A DNA stretch of 64,000 nucleotides from Lewinellaceae bacterium (lineage in GTDB: Bacteria; Bacteroidota; Bacteroidia; Chitinophagales; Saprospiraceae): positions 1-64,000 of the forward strand of contig CANJPT010000007.1 of the NCBI GenBank assembly GCA_947476195.1. The letters run 5' to 3'. This document shows, in pieces, positions 53,701 through 61,833 of this stretch (the first letter of the stretch is position 1; the number at the start of each line of letters is the position of its first letter). The notes beneath the pieces were generated by a model. It was not told the DNA's origin and searched no databases. It saw only the letters and a list, made by a program, of their open reading frames with translations. The position numbers and the translations under genes were made by a program.

Positions 53701-55329
53701 ATCCGTTTGATATACACGAAGGATAACGGTTTGAGTTGTACCTACTTCACCGCAATAGAACTTGATAGAATCGAGTTCCATTTTTGCAATATCCTGTTCG
53801 CTAAAGACAGGATTCCCAAAGGAGTCCAGATAACAGGGGTTCGAGCTAAGGTGATTGATGACGTCAGAATATGGCTCCATGCGACGGATTGTAAATTTCA
53901 CACCGTTGCAATTGTCATAAGAACCGTCATTAAAGGTCGAGGCTTTTACCCAGGTTACCCCACCAAAACCACAGCCATTTGCAGCTGTATAGCAGTCAAG
54001 CGGATCGTCTACACCTATGGCAACCGTTGTGGTCTGGTCGCAGGAAGCTACCGGGGGATCGTAATCGCGTACCGTCACGTCAAAGGAACAAACCGTAGTG
54101 TTGCCGCAATTATCTTTTACAATGTACTTTACCTCTGTAACGCCGATTCCGAGATTTTCGGCTAAGCCCAGCACCGCAAGTGTATCGTGATCCCAGGGGT
54201 TGTTGCCAGGGAACGTGGTGAAGCTTCCGAAAATCGAATGCCCGATACCGTTAAAGTCCAGCCATTGTGCTTCAATGGAAGCAAGGCGTGAGCAGTTGTC
54301 CGTGACAATAATATCGGGAAGATTAAAATCAAGTTGGCAATCGTTCGGATTGATGCTTAAGGTCATATCTGCCGGGCAATCCACTTCCGGACCCTGGTCA
54401 TCCAACACCATAACGAGTTGAACGTGCGTCAGAGGGTTTGTCGGACTGGTAGGCTTACACCAATCGTAAATGGTCCAGGTACGGAGAATCTTATAAGAAC
54501 CATCACAGATACCAATTGGCAGATCCTGATAGGTGCCGTTGAGTTCGCAGAAAGTTCCATTGGGCCAGACGTCAAAGTGTACACCAAAATTCAATACATA
54601 GGGTGCTCCTGTTGCAGATGGGCTGGTAACAGGGTTTGAGCAATCTACCGTAACATCGGCAGGAAAAAGTACATCTGCAGTATGGCGACGTTCGAAGTAA
54701 ATATATTGGTTGCAGGTAGCAGAATTTCCACTTTCATCCACAACAGTCCATTTGCGGAGCACATACGCACTAATGTCACTCTGACCATTGATGCTACCAT
54801 TGCATCCAAGGTCAGACCAGGTATCAAGGTAGGTTAGTGTGGTCGCAGTACAATTTTCGTCCACCGAAGGATAAGCCTGCGAAATATTGAGTACGTCAAA
54901 TAAATAAGCTGGCGTGTAATTCGTGATAGCGCAGTTCAGGAATAGATCTTCGCACCCAATTTCAGGTGGAAGCTTGTCTTCTATATGCGCAAAGCCAATA
55001 CAGGAGTTGCCCGAAGTAAGGTCTTTTACACGAATTTGAAGGGTAAGGTTTATGTGCGCCGCGGTAGCTACAAAATTACCCGATGCAGGAGTCCACACGC
55101 CGCTGATCTTTGCCTGTACCTGGAAATTTCCATTGGGACAACCATTGCCCTCTAAAATCATGTCCGGCAGGATTTCCGTAGAGCAATCTTCGTCCAGGGA
55201 GATTTGTACCAGATCATTGCAGATCATGTTACATTGGGCGGTCGTGATATTATTTACTGAAAGCGATAAAACAAATACCAGGATCAATCCAGGTAAATTA
55301 AAAAGACGTGTAGTATTCGTTCTTTTCAT
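50791..55329 (-). CDS. Large T9SS-secreted multidomain protein with dockerin-like segment
   Basis: The protein is 1512 aa with signal peptide LFNLPGLILVFVLSLSVNNI after MKRTNTTR. The N-terminal roughly 1100 residues contain repeated HYR-like Ig modules marked by paired cysteines and phrases such as PPEIGCEDLFLNCAITNYTP, GPEVDCPADMTLSINPNDCQ, KPTCTPPANVTVNCENFDP and APTVVCLNGLSVNIMPTG. A dockerin-like segment follows (about 1230-1290: VTTYDLVLISKHILGIEPF, DGNRSGSITTFDIVEFRKLI), then a cohesin-like stretch (AGDIVEVKMTASEKVAGYQF). It ends in a type A T9SS sorting domain (LQNAPNPAKDYTNISFYLPE). A TAACTTTG box at 55422..55429 (minus strand) is a plausible promoter. It is a surface protein, probably adhesive or structural; the function is unproven. 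Confidence 0.87.
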   Translation of the reverse strand: MKRTNTTRLFNLPGLILVFVLSLSVNNITTAQCNMICNDLVQISLDEDCSTEILPDMILEGNGCPNGNFQVQAKISGVWTPASGNFVATAAHINLTLQIRVKDLTSGNSCIGFAHIEDKLPPEIGCEDLFLNCAITNYTPAYLFDVLNISQAYPSVDENCTATTLTYLDTWSDLGCNGSINGQSDISAYVLRKWTVVDESGNSATCNQYIYFERRHTADVLFPADVTVDCSNPVTSPSATGAPYVLNFGVHFDVWPNGTFCELNGTYQDLPIGICDGSYKILRTWTIYDWCKPTSPTNPLTHVQLVMVLDDQGPEVDCPADMTLSINPNDCQLDFNLPDIIVTDNCSRLASIEAQWLDFNGIGHSIFGSFTTFPGNNPWDHDTLAVLGLAENLGIGVTEVKYIVKDNCGNTTVCSFDVTVRDYDPPVASCDQTTTVAIGVDDPLDCYTAANGCGFGGVTWVKASTFNDGSYDNCNGVKFTIRRMEPYSDVINHLSSNPCYLDSFGNPVFSEQDIAKMELDSIKFYCGEVGTTQTVILRVYQTDPYGVIMFDDNGDPIYNECMIQVEVQDKLKPTCTPPANVTVNCENFDPSLWVYGKAQISDNCCLDTSKVYQGQCGLTHSANYSLFDTVCNKGTITRTFRAFDCHGFSSQCTQRVVVTYKQDYFVKFPNDAIVTVCNGSGIYGEPTFFGKDCELLGVSFQDEIFTVVPDACFKIDRTWQIINWCTYNPNLGSTYIPNPNPNPTVNHPANLPGPIVSACGTLAPWAPTVVKINPTDPQATNYCTLWDANVNCYKYKQIIKIIDGQAPTGTYVAPTCANQNWKTTNNNQLWNESYWWDNGLQTHDLCEEPTDLSITATDACSGSNVNVEYLLFLDLDGDGIMETVINSVNTGIAGLGWNNVLYNNLNTLNFAGGTSRQFDERAVPANQKWGFTIQETVNGNNKIASLRWNTQQQQNTFAVPELPYGTHKIKWFITDGCGNNKEYEYSFTVKDCKAPTVVCLNGLSVNIMPTGMIQLWASDFLQYTDDNCTPTNQLKIGIRKCGAGAGFPVDPVTGQPNTSVVFDCTEVGSQCVELWSMDAAGNADYCETYVIVQDNIGTCSGNPKPVVAGALKTTMHEGVEEATVVLYGVLSSGLSVPSVSVMTNNSGNFLFVDALPVGSTYTLAPEKDDNPLNGVTTYDLVLISKHILGIEPFDSPYKMIAADGNRSGSITTFDIVEFRKLILGIYNEMPGNTSWRFVDKDYVFQNSSNPFQDSFPETKSIQDMELANFNDNFVGVKIGDVNNTVIPNGLVSSDERNVGTLYFDVADRSVKAGDIVEVKMTASEKVAGYQFTMNLNGLEALEVLPGDNMGRDNFAMFEGAITASVNVEAGEFGFRFRATRSGLLSQMIGLGNSITRTEGYAMVNGEIAKKDLTLRFNGANGSTLNGVGFELLQNAPNPAKDYTNISFYLPEATQATLTIVNAEGRVIKMFKGEFAKGFSTIALQRADLEAGILFYQLDTPTHSATKKMIVTE

Positions 55330-55599
55330 GGAGAAAGTATGTTTAAGCGAAAATGTAATCGGTCGTATGTGTGCTTCTTTGAAAGAATGCTTCTTTGGTA
55401 GAAGCTTTTCGAAAAGCGGGACAAAGTTAAAAAAGTCGTTCTATGGCATCCAAGTTTTATAAAAAAATCTTGCAACAATTACTTACCATTGCAAAAACAA
55501 TGCCCAACCAAAGAGATCGGACAAATTATAAAAAATAATTTCATGTAAACGAGCGCTCAAAAAACAAGAACAGTAGCGCTGCAAAGGTAGCTGTTTTTA

Positions 55600-55622
55600 T
55601 TTTAATAGTAATACTATTAAAA
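55600..55622. promoter_or_regulatory. Perfect 23-bp AT palindrome after the response regulator
   Basis: TTTTAATAGTA and TACTATTAAAA flank a single A, 4 nt after the response-regulator stop. No T tract follows on the minus strand, so an operator or weak terminator is equally possible. The rest of 55330..55599 holds a TACCTTTG box (55582..55589, minus strand), the TAACTTTG box at 55422..55429, and no gene. Confidence 0.45.
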
Positions 55623-55625
55623 CTA

Positions 55626-56288
55626 TCAGACTAAATGATTTTCAAATGCCATTTTGATGAGGGTTCCGGAACTGTTTACGCCCAACTTGCGCATGATGTT
55701 TTTGCGGTGCACACTGGCTGTCTGATCACTGATGAAAATGCGGTCAGAGATTTCCTTGTTGGTAAGCGCGTGGCCAATTAATTTGAAAATTTCCAGCTCA
55801 CGAGGCGTAAGACCATTTTTTTTGGCAAACCGAAGATCTGGAGTAAGATCATCTATTCCATTTTGCAAATCCATGGCCATCAAGCCCCTGCCTACGAATG
55901 TGCGCCCTTCGGCAAGTTCGCCCATGGCTTGCAAAAGCTCATCCTGAGAGCCTGATTTGAGCATATAGCCATCTGCTCCCGCTCTAAAGGCTGCCTGAAT
56001 ATGACCTGGATCACCCGAGCCATTTAAAATGAGGATGCGTGTTTTGGCGCCATTCTGCTTGACTGAAGAAACAATTTTCAGGCCTTCCGCATTCGGAAGA
56101 TCCGGATCAAGCAAGAACAGGTCCGGCTGTGCGTTGCTAAGGTATTCCGTTATCTGAGCACCATTGATGGCAACCCCTTTGATTTGGTATAAAAACTGAT
56201 TACTGCCTGTTTCAGACAGCATAGACCTCAATCCAGCTACAAAAATTGGGTTGTGGTCGGCTACTAGAATATCAATATGGCGGAGCAT
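55626..56288 (-). CDS. LuxR-type (NarL/FixJ) response regulator
   Basis: The protein is 220 aa from the ATG at 56288 (MLRHIDILVADHNPIFVAGL); the track start adds 16 residues. The receiver domain has acidic residues in ILVADHNP, a phospho-Asp candidate in LFLLDPDLPNAEGL (about 57), Ser/Thr-type ILNGSGDPG and Lys in GADGYMLKSG (about 108). The C-terminal HTH spans about 150-212: LTPRELEIFKLIGHALTNKE, ISDRIFISDQTASVHRKNIM. It controls transcription when phosphorylated by a partner kinase, which is not adjacent. It may be a CDS regulating the neighbouring 1512-aa surface gene; that is a guess from position only. Confidence 0.9.
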   Translation of the reverse strand: MLRHIDILVADHNPIFVAGLRSMLSETGSNQFLYQIKGVAINGAQITEYLSNAQPDLFLLDPDLPNAEGLKIVSSVKQNGAKTRILILNGSGDPGHIQAAFRAGADGYMLKSGSQDELLQAMGELAEGRTFVGRGLMAMDLQNGIDDLTPDLRFAKKNGLTPRELEIFKLIGHALTNKEISDRIFISDQTASVHRKNIMRKLGVNSSGTLIKMAFENHLV

Positions 56289-56367
56289 GACGTGCAGAGA
56301 ATTATTAAAGCACATCCAACAACTTTTATACCACAACAGAAACTTGTAAGGTCAAAGACAATTTTCC

Positions 56368-56940
56368 TTATCGCCCGTTATAAAACCTCATTTTATAATC
56401 TGTCTTTACCCTTCCGGCACGTATGGCCTCTAACCTGCGCTGAATGAGGCGTTTTTTGAGGGGTTTCAGCTTTTCCGTAAAAAGGATACCCTCAATATGA
56501 TCATATTCGTGCAGTATGACCCGGGCGTTGATCCCGGTGAATTCTGCCTCGTGTTCCTGAAAGTTTTCATCCTGCCAACGGATACGAATACCCTCTGGCC
56601 TTTCCACATCTCCCCGAATGTCCGGGATGCTCAGACAGCCTTCCTCATAGGTCCAGGGGGTGTCCGTTTCAGCTAATATTTGAGCATTGATGAACACTTG
56701 TTTGAAAGGTATGTCGGTCGCAGAAACAGCTCCTTCCTTACGATCCACCTGCTCAGTGTCGATCACAAAAAGTCGGATACTATGTCCGATCTGAGGTGCT
56801 GCAATACCTACCCCATCGGCATGGTACATGGTGTCCCACATATTGGCAATAAGACCCTGAATATCTGGGTATTCCGGGTCAATAAAAATAGATACTTTTT
56901 TCAGTACCGGCTGCCCGTAGGCGTAAACTGGAAGTAGCAT
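56368..56940 (-). CDS. def: Peptide deformylase
   Basis: This 190-aa metalloenzyme removes the formyl group from nascent proteins. The three motifs are present: GVGIAAPQIGHSIRLFVID (about 42), the metal Cys motif EEGCLSIPDIRGDVERPEG (about 100), and LHEYDHIEGILFTEKL (HExDH, about 144). The start MLLPVYAYGQPVLKKVSIFI is typical of Bacteroidota deformylases. It lies about 80 bp from the response regulator and 90 bp from ruvX, in the same direction; ruvX then def may be co-transcribed. Confidence 0.95.
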   Translation of the reverse strand: MLLPVYAYGQPVLKKVSIFIDPEYPDIQGLIANMWDTMYHADGVGIAAPQIGHSIRLFVIDTEQVDRKEGAVSATDIPFKQVFINAQILAETDTPWTYEEGCLSIPDIRGDVERPEGIRIRWQDENFQEHEAEFTGINARVILHEYDHIEGILFTEKLKPLKKRLIQRRLEAIRAGRVKTDYKMRFYNGR

Positions 56941-57031
56941 TGATGCAAATTAATGATTGAATCGAGTCTTTGATTGACTCTTTTTTAGTGCTTTTGGGGT
57001 ATCCATTCATCAAATCATTACCCGCCATGAA

Positions 57032-57454
57032 TCAATCCCGCCAATAGGTTTCCTCCATATATTGCTCCAAAATAAGTGCCGCAGCAATTTTGTCTACCAG
57101 CATTTTGTCCCGACGCTTTTGTTTTTTGATGCCACTCTGGAGGATGATTTTTTTAGCATCATTAGAAGTATTACGTTCGTCCTGACGAATAACTTGTTTT
57201 TCCGGGAAAAGTTTTTTCAAGCGTTCCGCAAAAGCGTCGGCCTGAGGCGCTATCTGAGCAGGATTCCCATCCAGATGAAGCGGAAGCCCCAGTACAAAAT
57301 GATCCACTTCCTCTGCAGCACAATATTTTTGAAGAAAATCCAGCACTTCGTGCGTGGGTACCGTCGTCAGTGCGCTGGCAATAATTTTCAAAGGATCGGT
57401 CACTGCGATACCAGTGCGCTTTAATCCAAAATCTATTGCTAATATACGTCCCAT
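57032..57454 (-). CDS. ruvX: RuvX/YqgF-family putative Holliday junction resolvase / rRNA nuclease
   Basis: This 140-aa protein has an RNase H-like fold: GRILAIDFGLKRTGIAVTD carries the first catalytic Asp, VDHFVLGLPLHLDGNPA is the second block, VIRQDERNTSNDAKKI carries the acidic DER residues, and KRRDKMLVDKIAAALILEQY is the C-terminal block. Family members process 16S rRNA ends or resolve junctions. The ATG at 57454 follows a TACCTTTG box (57463..57470, minus strand) by 8 nt. A miniature element lies just upstream. Confidence 0.94.
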   Translation of the reverse strand: MGRILAIDFGLKRTGIAVTDPLKIIASALTTVPTHEVLDFLQKYCAAEEVDHFVLGLPLHLDGNPAQIAPQADAFAERLKKLFPEKQVIRQDERNTSNDAKKIILQSGIKKQKRRDKMLVDKIAAALILEQYMEETYWRD

Positions 57455-57462
57455 ATTTGGTG

Positions 57463-57470
57463 CAAAGGTA
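57463..57470 (-). promoter_or_regulatory. -7 box of ruvX
   Basis: TACCTTTG on the minus strand, 8 nt before the ATG. The miniature element begins 60 bp upstream. Confidence 0.5.
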
Positions 57471-57529
57471 GGAAAAGAAAAAAGTAAGTAGGCAAGTTGA
57501 AAGTTTCAAGTTGAACGTGGGCGAAAGGG

Positions 57530-57620
57530 CACACGACTGGACATTTTCTAAAATCGAGACCTGTAAGGTTTTTGGAAACATTATAGGTCTTTGAGCAAAA
57601 CAAAAATGTCCAGTAGTGTG
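57530..57620. mobile_element. 91-bp miniature transposable element, copy D
   Basis: The ends are CACACGACTGGACATTTT and AAAATGTCCAGTAGTGTG-type sequence. It is flanked by the exact 9-bp duplication GCGAAAGGG (57521..57529 and 57621..57629). It is inserted between the divergent ruvX and restriction-modification promoters. Confidence 0.88.
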
Positions 57621-57695
57621 GCGAAAGGGACATGCCTTAATCTACTCGCTGTAATTTGCTTCTTACCTACGAACCTACTTTTCTACCTTCGCCCT

Positions 57696-60471
57696 ATGAC
57701 AAATCTTCAATGGGACACCTGCCGCCACAGAGCCGAAGCCTTCATCATGGATTATCTCCATGTTCGGGATGAAAAAGGGGAGGCACACTCTTTCCGGGAT
57801 CGCTTTTTTGGTATTTTTTGGACTTCAGCGCATCCGCTACGCCAACCATGGAGCACGCGTAAAACGCGACGGCAACCGACAGGGATTCATCGACCTGCTT
57901 TGGAAAGGCAAACTGCTCGTGGAACACAAATCCGCCAGCAAAGACCGCCCCGAAGACTTCGATGATGCCCTACGACAAGCGGAAGAATACATCGCCGGGC
58001 TTTCAAAGGAAGACCGGCCGCGGACGCTGGTGGTCTGTAATTTCAAACGGTTTCGGGTTTATGATCTGGGGAACCCAAATGTATTCACGGAGGTATTGCT
58101 CTCCGAACTCCCCCGGCATCTCGAGGTTTTCGCCTTCATGCCCGAATACGCTGACCTGGCGCGTGAACAGGAGGAAAAAGCCAATCTTGAAGCCGTATTG
58201 CGCATCAGCAATGTGTACAAAACCCTGCATAGCGCTGGCTATCGCGGCCACGACCTTGAACTGCTGCTCGTCCGTATCCTGTTCTGCGTTTTTGCGAAAG
58301 ACACCGGAATCTTTGAACCGAAGCAATTTTCAAACTTTATTGAAAAACATACCCTCGACAATGGCTCAGACATTGGAGAAAGCCTGGAACAGATTTTCGA
58401 GGTGCTTAATACGCCTTTCCGCTTACAACAACACGATCCTGCCGATCCGATTCGTCAATTCCCCTATGTCAATGGTGGCCTGTTTGCAGAAAAATTAACC
58501 CGAACGCCCCCTTCACTATCTGGTATCCGCAACGCCGTACTTGGCTGTGGTGATCTGTTCGATTGGGCACAAATTAGTCCTGAAATCTTTGGTTCACTGT
58601 TCCAGGCCGCGCTTGAAGAAACCGAGCGGCGCAGCTTGGGAGCACACTACACTTCGGAACGGAACATCTTGCGTCTGTTGGAACCATTGTTTCTCGATGA
58701 TTTGCGCGAAGAATTCCGCCTGGCTCGCCGGGACCGCAAAAAACTGGAAGCCTTTCGACAAAAAATCAGCCGACTCCAATTTCTCGACCCCGCATGTGGC
58801 TGCGGCAACTTCCTGGTGGTTACCTACCGGGAACTCCGCTTGCTCGACCTCGAAACCGCACGCCTCCTGCAAGGCGACCAGCAGGTGCTCGACATCTCAA
58901 TGCTTGAAAATGTGCGGCTCGAAAATTTCAGCGGCATAGAAATAAAACCGGTTTCTGCCCTCATTGCACAAGTAGCGCTCTGGCTCACCAAACACCAATG
59001 CAACCGGCTGCTGAATACGGCTTTTCACACGCATCTAAAATCTGTTCCAATAAATGAGGCGGCTAAAGTGGTGACGGGGAATGCGCTGACAACGGACTGG
59101 CTGGACTTGTGTAAGTCAGGCGGTGATTTCGAATCACCGCCTGACTCAGCCCGGCCCTTTGATTTCATCATCGGAAATCCACCCTTTTCCGGCTCAAAAA
59201 TTATGAGCGACGAACAGCGGGAAGAGATTAAAACGCTATTTGGCAACGAAGCAGGCTCTGGCACACTGGATTACGTGACGGGCTGGTATTTAAAGGCCGC
59301 TCAATATTTAAATACCCATCCTAATACGCGCGCAGCTTTCGTAAGTACCAATTCCATCGCACAGGGCGAGCAAGTCGGGATGTTGTGGGGTACACTGCTG
59401 GAAAAATACGGAGTAAAAATCCACTTCGCGCACCAGACTTTTAAATGGTTGAACGAAGCCCCCGGCGTGGCTGCGGTAAACTGCATCATTGTTGGGTTTG
59501 GAAAACAAAAAATCACGAGAAAACTGCTTTTCGAATATGTGGATATTAAAGCAGAACCAACGGTAACGGCAGTCAAAAACATTAACCCTTATCTTGTGGA
59601 AGCAGGAGATGTGGTGGTTCGTTCGCGCCAAAAACCGTTGTGTGATGTGCCCGAGATCAGTATTGGATGTCAGCAAATTGATGGAGGCAATTTTCTTTTT
59701 ACCATTGAAGCCAGAGATGTGTTTGTTAAAAAAGAGCCTCGCGCAGAAAAATATTTCCGTCGATGGCTTGGCTCTGATGAGTTTATTAATGGATGGGAAC
59801 GTTGGTGTTTATTTCTAAGAGACGAAAAAATTGAAATTTTGAAAGAAATTCCAACAGTCTGGGAACGGGTTGAGGCGGTCAAGAATTTTCGGTTATCCAG
59901 TAAAAGAATCCAAACATTAAAAGCCGCTGAGTACCCTCACAGATTGGGATTAGAGAGTATTTCTGAATCAGATTACCTTATTATCCCAAAAGTCTCTTCT
60001 GAACGCCGCGATTACATCCCCATTGGTTTTGAAACTCCTACAACAATTTGTAGTGACCTCGTTTTTATCATTCCCAATGCCACTCTTTTCCACTTCGGCA
60101 TATTGCATTCAAAAATGCACATGGCCTGGGTCCGTTCAGTCTGTGGGCGCTTAAAAAGTGACTATCGCTATTCTAAAGACATTGTCTACAACAACTTCCC
60201 CTTCCCGACCGCAGTCACGTCCGAGCAACAATCAGGAGTAGAATCTGCCGCACAAGCCGTACTTGACATCCGCAAGACCTATCAAGACAAAGGGGCTTCC
60301 TTAGCTAAACTATACGACCCCAATCTCATGCCCACAGATTTACTGGCTGCCCACGAGGCCTTGGACCAGGCTGTGGATGCTTGCTATGGGGTGACCAAGC
60401 CTTTCGAGACCGAGGCTAAGCGGGTGGCCTGGTTGTTTGGGTTGTATGAAGGGCTGGTGGGGAAGGGGTGA
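57696..60471 (+). pseudogene. MmeI-like type IIG restriction-modification enzyme, one-base frameshift near the N-terminus
   Basis: Starting at the ATG at 57696 (4 nt after a TACCTTCG box), the frame runs for 41 residues (RFFGIF) and then shifts in a six-T run at 57814..57819; removing one T joins it to the 903-aa track ORF. The rebuilt protein is 924 aa, close to MmeI (919). FIDLLWKGKLLVEHKSA gives a D-x9-E-x-K nuclease site (D66, E76, K78). The methylase domain has motif I LDPACGCGNFL (about 362) and motif IV IGNPPFSGSK (about 491). A C-terminal recognition region follows. One polypeptide would both methylate and cut. The shift could be a sequencing error, a phase switch or inactivation; everything downstream is intact. 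Confidence 0.88.
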
Positions 60472-60501
60472 TGTTTTTGTTTTAAAAAACAAAAAGTTGT
60501 T

Positions 60502-60509
60502 TACTTTTG
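60502..60509 (+). promoter_or_regulatory. -7 box of the DUF433/PIN-like pair
   Basis: TACTTTTG fits TAnnTTTG and lies 19 nt before the ATG at 60529, giving a short leader for the two-gene operon. Confidence 0.45.
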
Positions 60510-60528
60510 TATTGCAAATCAATTTTCA

Positions 60529-61203
60529 ATGATCACTTTTTCAAACAAACCCAAACTTGGATATGGGATTTACACAGTGGCTGATGTAGCCAAAGTGTTA
60601 GCCATGCCTATTGAGAAAGTCAGATATTGGCTAAAGGAATACTGGGATTTGCGGCTTTCACCAGATTCAGGCGAGCGAAGCTCTTGGGGAGAACGGCTTG
60701 ATAAAACTGTAAATTTTTATACGCTGGTTGAGTTTTATGTTTTTTACCAACTCCGCCAACATAAGGTTTCTGTCAACCAGATTTTAAAAAGCCATCGTTT
60801 ATTACGCGAAAAATTCAGTACCCCGTACCCCTTTGCATCCCATCGAATCATGACGGATGGCAAGGCGATTTTCTTTTCGCCAGACGGCGAAAGCATCGTA
60901 AACGCAACCCCAGCACTCCAATACAACCTGAAGGAAGTAATCGAAGATTTTCTGGAGAAAATGGAATTTGGAGATGAGGACCAAATTGCACTCCGCCTAT
61001 ATCCTAGTGGGAAAAATCGAACTATTGTTGTTGACCCCCACCATCAATTTGGCCAACCTGTCATTAAGGGTACCAATATTCAAGCAGGCACCCTGTTTGC
61101 CCTGTATATGGGTGGCGAAAAACCTGATTTTATTGCGTCCATCTACGATTTGAAAAAGGAGGAGGTAGAAGATGCCATCCGATTTTACCAAAAAGCAGCC
61201 TGA
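60529..61203 (+). CDS. DUF433-domain protein, probable antitoxin
   Basis: The protein is 224 aa. An N-terminal MerR-like helix-turn-helix (GIYTVADVAKVLAMPIEKVR, about residues 13-33) should bind DNA. The C-terminal roughly 60 residues are a DUF433 domain (HHQFGQPVIKGTNIQAGTLF, about 165; FIASIYDLKKEEVEDAIRFY). DUF433 proteins are common antitoxin candidates next to PIN-like (DUF5615-type) toxins, and that is the arrangement here: its TGA overlaps the next gene's ATG (TGATG). It is larger than the usual 75-120 aa DUF433 antitoxin because of the extra HTH and linker. It probably represses its own operon. Confidence 0.8.
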   Translation: MITFSNKPKLGYGIYTVADVAKVLAMPIEKVRYWLKEYWDLRLSPDSGERSSWGERLDKTVNFYTLVEFYVFYQLRQHKVSVNQILKSHRLLREKFSTPYPFASHRIMTDGKAIFFSPDGESIVNATPALQYNLKEVIEDFLEKMEFGDEDQIALRLYPSGKNRTIVVDPHHQFGQPVIKGTNIQAGTLFALYMGGEKPDFIASIYDLKKEEVEDAIRFYQKAA

Positions 61204-61622
61204 TGAAAATTTATTTTGATGAAAACACAAACCTCCATTTAGTCCGAGGCCTCCAGCATTTACAGGAAGGAATGAGCAAAAAGGAGGATGAGCTTTTTGA
61301 GGTAGTTTTTCTCCCGGATATTTTTGGGAAAGGAGCGCAAGATGAAGATTGGATTCCCGTGTTGGGAGCAGAAGGCTCTGTTATTATCACACATGATCTA
61401 AACACCCACCGAACTCGTAGTCAACGAGAATTATATAAAGAGAATGGCTTGGGCGCATTCTTCTTTACGCCACCTTCCTTAAAAAACGGGTTTGGATATT
61501 GGGATCTTGTCCAACTAGTCATAAAACGTTGGGATGAGATTAAAAAACTCTCCTCCAAAAGAGCAAAACGCCCGTTTGCTTTTCGATACACCACCCGTGG
61601 TGCCAAGGCAGAGTCGATGTAA
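61203..61622 (+). CDS. PIN-like (DUF5615/Mut7-C-type) probable toxin nuclease
   Basis: This 139-aa protein begins MKIYFDENTNLHLVRGLQ, with acidic residues (D5, E6) typical of PIN-like domains. The middle has QDEDWIPVLGAEGSVIITHD, where IITHDLN supplies another conserved Asp. The end has FFFTPPSLKNGFGYWDLVQL. The acidic residues and length suggest a Mg-dependent RNase of the VapC-like superfamily. It is translationally coupled to the DUF433 gene. As a pair they would form a type II toxin-antitoxin module; the RNA target cannot be predicted. Confidence 0.75.
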   Translation: MKIYFDENTNLHLVRGLQHLQEGMSKKEDELFEVVFLPDIFGKGAQDEDWIPVLGAEGSVIITHDLNTHRTRSQRELYKENGLGAFFFTPPSLKNGFGYWDLVQLVIKRWDEIKKLSSKRAKRPFAFRYTTRGAKAESM

Positions 61623-61833
61623 TAACTGAGATCAGGTCTTTCGCCGAGATATCAGGTTAATGACTGACTGACTGGAAGAGCAGGATGCCCGGACTTTTGG
61701 AAAAAAGAAATTTTTACTTACCTTTACTGTAACATGCTTACCCCGCTTCCCATCAGAACAGCGCGCTTAGGGTGAGCTTTCTTTTTTAACCCTTGAGCAT
61801 CCATGCCACAAAAATAGTAATTTTTTGGCCCCG

